From: Candidula unifasciata
Taxonomy: Eukaryota > Mollusca > Gastropoda > Stylommatophora > Geomitridae
Reading direction: 5' to 3'
Length of the DNA stretch: 64,000 nucleotides
Assembly: GCA_905116865.2 (NCBI GenBank)
Contig: CAJHNH020000220.1
Location: 22,501 to 86,500 of the forward strand
In this document: piece after piece, positions 40,287 to 53,050 of the stretch
Position numbering within the stretch: position 1 is the stretch's first letter
How the letters are laid out: every line of letters begins with the position of its first letter
Notes under the pieces: model-generated
Databases searched by the model: none
What the model was told of the DNA's origin: nothing
Seen by the model: only the letters and a program-made list of their open reading frames with translations
Program-made: the position numbers and the translations under genes

Positions 40287-43200
40287 TATCATCATCCTCA
40301 ACATCAGTATCCTGACCATTTTTATTGACATGTATCTTGTCCTTTGCAGAACTTCCCTAATGTCACTGCCATCATACAAGACTTTCTTCCTTTGCAGAAC
40401 TTCCCTAATGTCACTGCCATCATACAAGACTTTCTTCCTGTGCAGAACTTCCCTAATGTCACTGCCATCATACAAGACTTTCTTCCTTTGCAGAACTTCC
40501 CTAATGTCACTGCCATCATACAAGACTTTCTTCCTTTGCAGAACTTCCCTAATGTCACTGCCATCATACAAGACTTTCTTCCTGTGCAGAACTTCCCTAA
40601 TGTCACTGCCATCATACAAGACCTTTTTCTTCCTTTGCAGAACTTCCCTAATGTCACTGCCATCATACAAGACTTTCTTCCTTTGCAGAACTTCCCTAAT
40701 GTCACTGCCATCATACAAGACTTTCTTCCTGTGCAGAACTTCCCTAATGTCACTGCCATCATACAAGACTTTCTTCCTTTGCAGAACTTCCCTAATGTCA
40801 CTGCCATCATACAAGACTTTCTTCCTTTGCAGAACTTCCCTAATGTCACTGCCATCATACAAGACTTTCTTCCTGTGCAGAACTTCCCTAATGTCACTGC
40901 CATCATACAAGACTTTCCTCCTGTGCAGAACTTCCCTAATGTCACTGCCATCATACAAGACTTTCTTCCTTTGCAGAACTTCCCTAATGTCACTGCCATC
41001 ATAAAAGACTTTCTTCCTTTGCAGAACTTCCCTAATGTCACTGCCATCATACAAGACTTTCTTCCTGTGCAGAACTTCCCTAATGTCACTGCCATCATAC
41101 AAGACTTTCCTCCTGTGCAGAACTTCCCTAATGTCACTGCCATCATACAAGACTTTCTTCCTTTGCAGAACTTCCCTAATGTCACTGCCATCATACAAGA
41201 CTTTCTTCCTTTGCCACTTCCCCTACCCCCCGTACTTGTGTGCCTCGAAGTATCTCTAGTGTTCTGTTTCCACTGTCATATTGATACATCCCTGCCTCTT
41301 CTCCCCAAAACCAAGCTCTCAACTGAAGTTCTTTCTTAGCTGCCTTTAATGTGTGCTAAGTATTTCAGCTTCCAAAGGATGATGATGTTTATGAACTGCT
41401 GTCACTGAAATGCATACACACTCTTATCAGGACTGGCGGTCCTCATGTCCTATTTAAATAACATGTCCAGTCAATGAAACATTGTGTCGATTAAATGTGG
41501 ATTTGTCAACTGCAGGACCACGTGACTGAGATCAGTAATGTGATCACAGAATGCGCTGAGGCCAACTCCCAGCTGAAGACCAACAGCGAGATCATGCAAC
41601 GTTACGGAGACGCTGCTCTGTTGGAGGCTCTACAGGCCAAAGACGATGAGCTGCACACACTGCAGGTGACTCTGGACAAGTGGCGGGCTGAGATGGAGCA
41701 GAAGTTCAACACTCACCTACAGCTGCAGATTGCGAAAGAGAGAGAGAAGTAAGATGGCATGAGAAGATGTGTCCATTATCTTTGACTGTATGGATAGATG
41801 TCTCACTGCCTGTGGCTTCTTGACTTTTCATACTTTTATGTGTAGATGAAATATAAACTTTTTTGTGCTACTGATACTGCTGCTACTTTTATTACTATGG
41901 CCACTGCTTTAACTGATACTAATACAACTACTGTGGGCGTTTGTGGCTTAGGCATTCTGAACTCGCTTCATAATGCTGTGGTGCTGAGTTTGATCCCGGC
42001 TGCAGATGATCTGCCATGTGTTGGTTTTGACAATGCTACCCAGAGCTGACCGTTCAGGGAGTAATGACAAACTTTTTAACATAACATTTGCCCAGAAAAA
42101 CCACAACAGGCAAAAATATCCTGCGGTTGGTTCAGTTACATCCTGTAATGGATAAGCAACTAACTTTTTAATACCACTACTACAACTACTATTATTACTA
42201 TGGCCACTGGTTTTACTGATATTACTACTGCTACTATTACGACGACTACTGCTTTTACTGTTGCTGCCACTACTATTTTTACAGATGCTATCAGGTATGT
42301 TTTTGTGTGGATTTTTATGTTGGTACGGGGTGTGGCAGTTTGGCCTAGCCCAAAATGGGTACCAGAATGAATGTCCTGGGAAAGTAAAGACGGCCGGCGT
42401 AATGCTGACCACATTACTCACCTGATTGGTCTGTAAAAATATTGGTGCTCTTCCTATATGCCTGATGCGCCCAAGGCGTGAAAATGGATCTTTACTATTA
42501 GGTATGCTTTAGGCCCCTTGATCCCCCTCCCCCGCATACATATTGTAAAGCATGTCCACATATTGCTATCCCCCGGCCATCTAACTATGTATGGAAGCCC
42601 CTGGCTGTTCCTGCTAGAACTACTATTACTACAACTACTAATACTACATATACTACTACATCTACTACTACAACTACTATTACTGCTACAACTACTATTA
42701 CAACAACAACTATTACTACTACTACTACTACAAGTAATACTACTACAAACAACAACTGTTACTACAGCTACTATTACTACTACAACAACTATTACTATAA
42801 CTATTACTACTACAACAACTATTACTATAACTATTACTACTACAACAACTATTACTATAACTATTACTACTACAATAACTATTACTATAACTATTACTAC
42901 TACAACAACTATTACTATAACTATTACTACTACAACAACTATTACTATAACTATTACTACTACAATAACTATTACTATAACTATTACTACTACAACAACT
43001 ATTACTATAACTATTACTACTACAATAATAACTATTACTATACCTCTGGTTACTACTACAACAACAACAACAGCTATAACTATAAATATTATTACTATTA
43101 CTACAACTACTATTTCTACTGCTTCAACTACTACTTCTATACCAACTACTGCTACTACAACAACTACTGCTACTACTACAGCAACTACTACTACTGTAAC

Positions 43201-46200
43201 TACAACTACTACTATTAGTGCTACTGCTACTTCTACTATATCAGTGATAAGTTTGTAAAACAGTGATACACTGGTAATATAAATTATTAAAGAGAAGTGT
43301 GTAGATGATGAAGTAAAGTTATATAATACATGTGTAAAAAAAAATAATTTATAAATATTGGCAATTGATTGAAGATACCAGGCGCTCCAGCATCACTCCA
43401 CCAGAGAACAGAAGCGAATCAGTGACCTACAGAAGCGAGAGATTGACAGGCTGGAAAAGGAGCTTCACAAAATGTCTTCAGTAGGTGCCTAGATGTGTTT
43501 GTAGATGTGTTTGTTGTATCTGCAGAGATATCAGCCATCACTGCTGTAATAGTCATGACAGGAATGAAATGTTTACATACTATTTGAGGTGCACAAGGAA
43601 AGATCTGCTTAAGAGCGATGATATCAGGAGGAGAGTCGGCACAGAACCAATAGTGAACTTTTTAGGTAGACAACAAATCAAATGGTTTGGCCATGTAACA
43701 AGATTGGCATCAGACAAGGCACCACAGAGAGCAATGTTATACAGATACAGTGGTAACAGACCCAGAGGTCGACAAGGCAGAATAATGACTGCAAAAATAT
43801 CGAAGACACTAGAAAGTACTTTATACCAAGTGAACAGAAGTGCCCATTCTAGAGATCGCTTCCTGTCCTGATGCTGAGAGGCATTCCAGCAGTAGGGAAC
43901 AGAAGTAGGGAACCAAACCTGCTGGACTGTTTCTCCAGATGATCCAGAGACACTCTGTTTCTCCAGATGATCCAGAGACACTCTGTTTCTCAGCTTTGTT
44001 TTTGACACAGATGAAGAGCTTAGAAACAGAAAAAAAAAGCTAAAATCAGAAACAAGAAAAACATAACAGTTACTAGCTATGATGGTGGACATTCATGAAC
44101 CTGATTCCATCAGCCAAATAAAACACTGCATGCGTAGTCAACATAGTGCATGTGTATACAAATGTATATGTGTTTTTGAATGTGGCGGGGGTGCTGGGGG
44201 GGGGGGGGGGGGGGGAGGCGACTGGTATAGTAGTATAATAAAAACATCTGTCAGAAACAATAAACTGCGAGAAATAATAGATCTGACAGTAAAATAGACC
44301 TGTCAAAAACAATAAACCTGAGAGGACAAATACCTTTCAGAAACGATAGAATTGCCAGAAACAGTAGGCTTACCAGAAGCAATAGACCTGTCAGAATCAA
44401 TAGAATTGCGGGAAACAATAGGCCTAGCAGAAAGAATAGACCTGCGAGAAACAGTAGACAAGAGATCTTAGCCCGCACAAGACTGTAAGTGACACCCGGC
44501 TGAGGTAGCCATTTCAGGTATCCCTGTTATAACTTCATTAAAGGTTGAGTTAGATATTTGGGATCGGCCCTGTTGTTTGGCCACCCAGGTTGAGATTTTT
44601 GATTTATAATCCCAGGTTTGAAGCTTCACAAAGCATGCTGGATGGTAAAAACCAATCAACTGACAGACATGAATGGTGGGGGACAAACCGATCAATCAAT
44701 AGGCATGACTGGTGGGTTAACTGAATCGATCAATAGACATTCTTCATGGTAAAATATGGACATGACTGGTGGGTTAACTGAATCGATCAATAGACATTCT
44801 TCATGGTAAAATATGGGCATGACTGGTGGGTTGACTGAATCGATCAATAGACATTCTTCATGGTAAAATATGGACATGACTGGTGGGTTAACTGAATCGA
44901 TCAATAGACATTCTTCCTGGTAAAATATGGGCATGACTGGTGGGTTAACTGAATCGATCAATAGACATTCTTCATGGTAAAATATGGGCATGACTGGTGG
45001 GTTAACTGAATCGATCAATAGACATTCTTCATGGTAAAATATGGGCATGACTGGTGGGTTAACTGAATCGATCAATAGACATTCTTCATGGTAAAATATG
45101 GGCATGACTGGTGGGTTGACTGAATCGATCAATAGACATTCTTCATGGTAAAATATGGGCATGACTGGTGGGTTAACTGAATCGATCAATAGACATTCTT
45201 CATGGTAAAATAGTAGAAATGGGAGATAACTGATCTATTGTGTAATGTCACAAATATGAAACAGTAACAGTTCCAGTTATTTCTCTTCACAGACACAAAA
45301 CAAGGACCACGACAGCAACCGTTTTGTGTCGTCTGCACCAGCCCGCCATCAGGAGTCAGCATTACCCGTATCATCCTCCTCCACTTCTTCACTTCCCCCT
45401 ACATCACCAGCCAGCATGAAATCATCTCAACGATACTTACAGAACCGGATAGAGCAGCTCCAGGTGGAGAATGATGCACTGCACAAGCAGCGGATGTTGA
45501 ATAGCAGTCGACTCAGTTGGTCCACCTCTAACTTAGCTAACACCCCTTTGGAGAGGCCGGTGGGTCCCTTTTTAAAAAAAAATATCATTTTACAATGTGT
45601 TTGTTTAGTGTTCGTTTAATAATGTATTAATTTTTAGTTTTAAAATGTGGATAACTGTTGTGACTATGTTGTCACAACTTTTGCATAGACTATAAAAGAA
45701 ACTCCAAATTGAAATCATGTGGGCCTATAAATGCCTACAGATACTGATACTGCTGTAACGCTTACTACGGCTGCTGCCAGCTGCTGGGAATGACTCTACT
45801 CAGTCTCTCTTTGTCAGTTGAGATGAGAAAGATAAATCTCAAAAGCTATATACATCCTATCCTGATATAAGAAAGTGAATCATTGACAGTTGGACTATAA
45901 TTGAGCAATTATTTAGAAGCAGCAGAGATGTGGTTTCACAGATAAATGATAAGAATACCTGCAGATATGCAGCCCAGGAGCTTTTAATTGTGAGGATTTT
46001 TGAACAATGAGCCCTAAAAAGCCATATTACCAGTCTTCTGCTAAGAATTGTAATGAAAAGAACAAACAGAATAATACAGATGGAAAAGTGTGGTTTTTGT
46101 GGAGGGAAAAGGAACAAATAATGCAGTATATATCCTGGGAACACTGAAAGAGAGATCAATTGAAACACAGAAGAACTCGCATTTATGTTTTATAGATTAC

Positions 46201-49200
46201 CCACAAGTTTTTGGTAAGGAGAAACACAAGGAACTTGTCAAAATGTTGACAGATTTCAACACTGATGGGAAAGATCTCAGAATAATTAAGAATATAAATT
46301 GGAAGCAAATGGTAGCTATTAAAATAGAAAATAGAATGGGCCCCTATTATTGGATCAAACAAGAAGTAGGACAGTGAGATGTCTTGTCACTTGACCTCTT
46401 CTTCTTCTATAGTGAGATGATATTGAGAGAGATCAAAGATATACACGGAATTAGAGTTGGATGTTAAAATATAAACATTTGTCATGCAGATGACACAGTA
46501 CTGATAGCCAAAAATGTAAAAGATCTATAACAGTTATTGCACACACAAAAACGGGTCTGTCCTTGAATTTAAAGAAAATGAAGATAATGTTTGTAATAAA
46601 AAAGAAATAATGCCCCCACAGTGTGATATTAGAAAAGAAGGCAAAAAGTTAATCCAAGTCAATAAATTCAAATATCTGGGTACAAAAATAAATGAGACGG
46701 GAGAACGGTGTCAGAAATTAAGAGCAGAATAGGCCAGGCTGAGGCTGCATTTCACAGACTGAAGAACATGTTGTGAAACAGGTCTCTCTCTCTCTTTGCA
46801 TGTTCAAAAGAGAGTACTAAAATGTTCTGTAGAACCTATACTGCTGTATGCTGGTGAATCAAGGATTGTGAATTAGAAAGAACTTGGAGATGTGGTTATT
46901 CAGAGAAATGTTTAGAATCCCCTTGGACTGCCCAAGTAGCTACTGAGGATTGCAGATCAATATATGCAGCTATAAGGTAAAGCCATGCACTGTTCTTTGG
47001 TCATGTGATGAGGGGGAAGGTTTTGGAGAATTTTGTAACTACTGGAAAGATCACTGGTAGAAAAGGGAGAGGCAGACCTAGAGAGACAATGAACAGATTG
47101 AGATGGTGGCATGGAGGGATATCATTGGAGGAACTGGTCAAGAGGACAAAGACCTAGAGAGACAATGAACAATTTGAGATGGTGTCATGGAGGGATCTCA
47201 TTCGTGGAAATGGTTTTCCATCGTCATAGGTAATTTACAGAGATTCATGTAGTCACTAAATGGTTTTTTTTGGTTTTCATTTTGGTAACTGGTAACTGGT
47301 GTTGGTAAAAAAAAACGAAAAACTTCTTGCCTCTTTCAACCGGCTCCTATACTGAGCGTTGGTTATATCGAAGCGGTGTTTTGTTGCCTGGAGTTTTGTT
47401 CTCCAGTTATTGTCGTTTCTGTGCGGCGATCGTATTACGCCTGAGGTTTTGTTGCTGTTGTCAGGGTGAGGTAGGTGGCATTTTTTCTACACTCCTGTAA
47501 ATATTGCTCTATAGTACTGTGTTTCGTACAAGGTAAATAATTAAGGATTTTTTTAAATCAGATGTGACGGACCAAAAGAGGTAGTTATTGAAGCCTAGCT
47601 GTAAACCACAAGGTGCTAACTGCCCTTTCAGGAGCAAACGAAGAAGAAATCCACATAATTGTGAATTTGAACACACGACCTTTGGGCTGTAGGAAAGCAC
47701 AGTCAAAGAGCTAAAATGGCTCTTCAGTAATCACTCTGCCATCTACTGTTTGCGTTACAGTCATCTTCGCTTGGACGACCCCTGACCCCATCACGGGGTC
47801 CAGACATCAAGCAACAGCTGGGAGACCGGGTGAGACCAGGCGACAGTCCTAGCCAGAACGTCGATGACAGAGCCAAACGGAATCACAAAACTACAAACCA
47901 CAAGATGGAGGAGATGGCGAAACTGCAGAACACTTTGATACTTCAAAATCAGGTTATTGTCATCATTTTGTGTCTGTTTTCTTGGAGATTTTCATGAGGT
48001 GATCTAGTCACAACTACATCATGAAATACCTAAAAAAGGTTTCATTTATGTCTACTTTATCGTTAAAAGATTTTCTCAAGCACCGCTTCTTTTCCAGGTG
48101 TCTTCACCCCTTCTTGACTCAATACCCGGATGTTCTGCAATAGTTGACCATAGTGAAGTAACACCCAGTACAACAAAGTTGACCTTTCCCCTTTCCCCTT
48201 TAACTATCACACAGCCACACCCAGGAATTCCAGAGAAATTTGACTAAAAAGCTCAACAAAAGGAGGAAGCAGGAAAACGGGCACAAAACAACACAACATA
48301 ATGTTTTGACCCAGCGGCCTTTTTCAAACATAAGTGAACTACACAAACGTAACAACGAGGAGAGGAGAGTATGTAGATCTCTAAGGGATGAGGTGAGCAA
48401 CGTTTAAAAAATGTGGTGTGGAATAAATGAAATAAAATAAAACAAACGATAGCTAAAAAATATAGTCACAAAAAATAATAAACAGTAGTATTGTTTATAT
48501 ATAATATAATACTGGGAATAAAAGAAATACAAATTTTAATGATATATAAATGATACTGACTGATAAGAAATATAATAAAGTAATAATATGAAATAAAATA
48601 AAAGAGAATAAAATAAAATAATTAATATGTAAAATGTCATAAGTGTAGAACTATTTAGATGAAGGTATGTTGGATATTGATAACACCTGGACTAAGAATG
48701 CCTAGGCTATGGATGAGGCAATTTTCTAAAGCTAGGCGCATAGTATGATCGCCAGAGCAAGATTTTAATGCTGTGACAGATATATCATCTTTACCTCTGT
48801 GGTCAGAGCTATTAAAATGGAGAGGGATTGGTTTAAGTGTCTTTTTGTCAATATCGGAGAGGTGTTCCCGGAAACGGTCAGCTAGCTTCATGCCAGTTTC
48901 CCCAATGTATGCCTTGCTGCATCGTTTGCAGATAATTGCATAAATTACGTTGCAGGATTCGCAAGTGAAAAGTTCCCTAATTTGGAAAGAACCATTAGGG
49001 AAACTGACCGAAGAAGTCTGGACAACGAAAGGACATTTCTTGCAAGTGCTGCGTGAGCATTCAGTAGTTCCGAAAGGAAGTGCTGTGTGGATCGGTGGCA
49101 GTCGGCTTCTGACAAGTATGTCTTTAAGGTTGCGGTCTCGTCTATAAACTAATCTAAGTTTCTCACTAAAGATAATCTTGGTGTCCGGATCAGAGCGGAT

Positions 49201-52200
49201 GATGTCCAAATGACGAAAGAAAACTTTGGAAGCAACCACATTGTTAGGGTAAAAAGTTAAAATCACTTTGGTTCCATCACTGGTGGAATTACGTTTGGTA
49301 GGGAAAGCATTTCTCCTGGTGATTGCTAAAACTTAGTTTAGCGCCCTTTGTAGAATGTGTTCCGGATAGAAACAGGCACGGAAGAATTCAAGAAGTTCAA
49401 CTGATTTATCAAAGAAGTCAGAATCGTCAGAGCACAACCTGCGCAATCGAAGGAGCTGTAAATACGGAATATAGTTTTTACACAGTAGTGGGTGAGAAGA
49501 CGTATAGAGGAGATAACTGTGAGAATCCGTGGGTTTGTAGTAGGCTGTGGTTTTCAGACACGGGAAATCAATGCTAACCGTGATGTCAAGAAAGTTAACT
49601 GAAGTGGTGGAGATCAGTAAGGTGAATTTGATAGCGGGATTGAAATTATTGATGTAAGTAATAAATTGGTCAAGCTCAACCATGGACATATCGGTGATAC
49701 CAACGCCATCATCTATGTATCTCCTATACACCTCCGGAAACTTGCCCGGGTATGATAAACTGACCTTGTATTCCAGGTGGCCCATAAAGAGGCACGTAAC
49801 TGGGACCCATCTTGGTGCCCATCACACCCAGACAGAACAGCCTAACACGTGCTCACTTGTCCCTAATCGGATTTGTTTATTTGTGATGAGGTTCTGCAGT
49901 CGTGTAATTTCAAAGAGCAAAAAAAAAACATGGTATTAACTATAAAATTTGCTTTAGGTAGATAGGTAGATTTGTCTTGACCGTAAACACTCATTGATAG
50001 CAGATACTGGGGCATATGGTACAAATGTTTTCTCTGGCTTTCTGTTTCTTTAACAATTTCTTCTTTTCTATTGCATGGTCAGTAACACGGTTATAAGCCT
50101 ACTTTAAAGCCTGCTACGTGTTTGAGTCTCCTCGAGTCAGGAATGATAAAGAAAGTTGACACAGGTTTCCTGGTCAATTTATTCTACAATGGGTACATTT
50201 AAATTACATCTGGCATGTCTTTCCCTTCCCAGGCATGCTCTTACCTTCCCCAGGCATGTGTTGGAGGCGTGTCTTTCCCTCCCCAGGCATGTGTTGGGGG
50301 CGTGTCTTTCCCTCCCCAGGCATGTGTTGGAGGCGTGTCTTTCCCTCCCCAGGCATGTGTTGGATGCGTGTCTTTCCCTCCCTAGGCATGTGTTGGAGGC
50401 GTGTCTTTCCCTCCCTAGGCATGTGTTGGAGGCGTGTCTTTCCCTCCCTAGGCATGTGTTGGAGGCGTGTCCTACCCTCCCCAGGCATGTGTTGGAGGCG
50501 TGTCTTTCCCTCCCCAGGCATGTGTTGGAGGGGTATCTTTCCCTCCCTAGGCATGTGTTGGAGGCGTGTGTTTCCCTCCCTAGGCATGTGATGGAGGCGT
50601 GTCTTTCCCTCCCTAGTCATGTATTAGAGGCGTGTCTTTCCCTCCCCAGGCATGTGTTAGAGGCGTGTCTTTTCCTCCATAGGCATGTGTTGGAGGCGTG
50701 TCCTACCCTCCCTAGGCATGTGTTGGAGGCGTGTCTTTCCCTCCCTAGGCATGTGTTGGAGGCGTGTCTTTCCCTCCCTAGGCATGTGTTGGAGGCGTGT
50801 CTTTCCCTCCCTAGGCATGTGTTGGAGGCGTGTCTTTCCCTCCCTAGGCATGTGTTGGAGGCGTGTCTTTTCCTCCCTAGGCATGTGATGGAGGCGTGTC
50901 TTTCCCTCCCCAGGCATGTGTTGGAGGCGTGTCCTACCCTCCCTAGGCATGTGTTGGAGGCGTGTCTTTCCCTCCCTAGGCATGTGTTGGAGGCGTGTCC
51001 TACCCTCCCCAGGCATGTGTTGGAGGCGTGTCCTACCCTCCCCAGGCATGTGTTGGAGGCGTGTGTTTCCCTCCCTAGGCATGTGTTGGAGGCGTGTCTT
51101 TCCCTCCCTAGGCATGTGTTGGAGGCGTGTGTTTCCCTCCCTAGGCATGTGTTGGAGGCGTGTCTTTCCCTCCCTAGGCATGTGTTGGAGGCGTGTGTTT
51201 CCCTCCCTAGGCATGTGTTGGAGGCGTGTCTTTCCCTCCCTAGGCATGTGTTGGAGGCGTGTCTTTCCCTCCCTAGGCATGTGTTGGAGGCGTGTGTTTC
51301 CCTCCCTAGGCATGTGTTGGAGGCGTGTCTTTCCCTCCCTAGTCATGTATTAGAGGCGTGTCTTTCCCTCCCTAGGCATGCCTCAAAGGTTTATGTACAC
51401 AGCCCTAATGAAAAAACTAATGGATTTTAAATGTTGATTTAAGAACTGACATCACAGTGCGTGGGACACTCCCATAAGCCCTCCACCCCCATCTTCAGCA
51501 GCAGGCTAGGAGTTCCAGCTCCAATGGCTTTTACCTTGAGTGTTGAGTGTCGACCAGATCCACTGATAATCCCCCCAACACTTTTCTCCTTAGACTGTAA
51601 TGATCTATTTGTGCATCCACACTGTCACTCAATGGCATAGGCCCCTCACAACATCTAGCTTGTCATAAACCAGTTCACCACCAAGTGGTGCAGAACCACC
51701 CAGGCTATCTGCCTGCTCATTTCCAAACACACTGACATTCCCTGGAGAGAATATCCAAAGGATGCTAACTACCCATGACTCTAAAGCGATGCTTGCCACT
51801 CTGCATGGAGCATGCCTGTCTCCACTGTTCTCAGCATGCTTTGTGAGAGAGTAATAATAATAACATGCGTGTACAGCTGATTCTCGAGCCAGCTAGGATG
51901 TGATGGATGTAACCAAGTCAGGACTACGCCCAATATATACTGGTTATACCTGAGTCCCACATGTGGGTTCCTGGGCCCCATTTGGGAGTTTGAGAGGGGT
52001 AGAAAATAAACCCACTGCCCTCAACAGGCCTGTAGAAAATGATGATCCATTACATATTTGCTGATACTGGATGCGTTAAAGTGAAACTGAAAGGCACAGA
52101 GACCATAGCTTAGCTGATAGTAGCAGTAGCAGCAGCAGCAGCAGTAGTAGTACTAGTGGTAGTAAAGAAGTAGCAGTGGAAGTAGCAGCAGCAGCAGCAG

Positions 52201-52777
52201 TAATAGTAGTAGTGTTAGTAATAGAGGTGCCCGGCTCTCTAGTGTAGTTGGCTAAATCGGATTGCGGGGAGACCGGGTGATGAACTCCTTGTGGTCCGGG
52301 TTCAATCCCGGGGGTAGGCAGAAAAGCCACATTTTCTCCAAGATTTACAGTATCTACAATGGAATCAAGGCCAAAAGGTTGCGATATCCATAATACCAAG
52401 CCTAAGGGTTGACAACTCATGGCTTCTGGATACTAAAACAAAAACGTAATAGAAGTAGTAGTAATAGTAGCAGTAGTAGTTTTAGTAGTAGTGGTGGTGG
52501 TGCTAGTATAGTAGTTGTAGTAGTAGTAGTGGTAGTGGTGGTGTTGGTGGTAGTTATAGCAGCAGTAGTAGTAGTATTAGTAGTAGTGGTGGTGGTAGTA
52601 GTAGTTGTAGTAGTAGTAGTCGTAGCAGTTTTAGTAGTAGTAGTAGTGGTGGTGGATGGATGGTAGTAGTTGTTGTAGCAGTAGCAGTAGTAGTAGTAGT
52701 GGTGGTGGATGGATGGTAGTAGTTGTTGTAGCAGTAGCAGTAGTAGTAGTAGTGGTGGTGGATGGATGGTAGTAGTT

Positions 52778-52826
<49 letters not shown>

Positions 52827-53004
52827 ATGGATGGTAGTAGTTGTAGTAGCAGTAGCAGTAGCAGTAGTAGTAGTGGTGGTGGATGGATGGTAGTAGTTGT
52901 AGTAGCAGTAGCAGTAGTAGTAGTAGTGGTGGTGGATGGATGGTAGTAGTTGTTGTAGCAGTAGCAGTAGTAGTAGTAGTGGTGGTGGATGGATGGTAGT
53001 AGTT

Positions 53005-53050
<46 letters not shown>

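Larger units (their letters stand above)
48190..49815 (-). mobile_element. Penelope-like retroelement, 5'-truncated, antisense in intron 20
   Basis: It encodes the end of a reverse transcriptase and a GIY-YIG endonuclease (separate entries), followed by a 3' part with aaaaaggccgctgggtcaaa in complement, a phrase typical of Penelope-like element 3' ends. It is truncated near 49815 with a frameshift at about 49787. Its long intact frames mean it is much younger than the LINE relics. Confidence 0.88.

Noticed and set aside
40203..41339. 331-codon frames on both strands
   Set aside because: It is a 48-bp array derived from a LINE end. Both strands are open only because the period is a multiple of three.
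43379..43382. CAG at 43379-43381 as exon 18 acceptor
   Set aside because: Exon 17 ends two bases into a codon, so this site would shift the coiled-coil frame. The AG at 43373-43374 restores it.
43565..43870. Host gene with an RRRVGTEPI motif
   Set aside because: The motif and the following W-F-G-H pattern are those of LINE C-termini, and the end is shared with 55590-55865.
50156..51430. 424-codon frame repeating LEACLSLPRHV
   Set aside because: It is a 33-bp array within intron 20 that also gives long minus frames. No independent coding evidence.
52227..52300. Functional tRNA gene
   Set aside because: A and B boxes are present, but the sequence does not give a convincing cloverleaf and continues into a SINE tail shared with 1121-1335.
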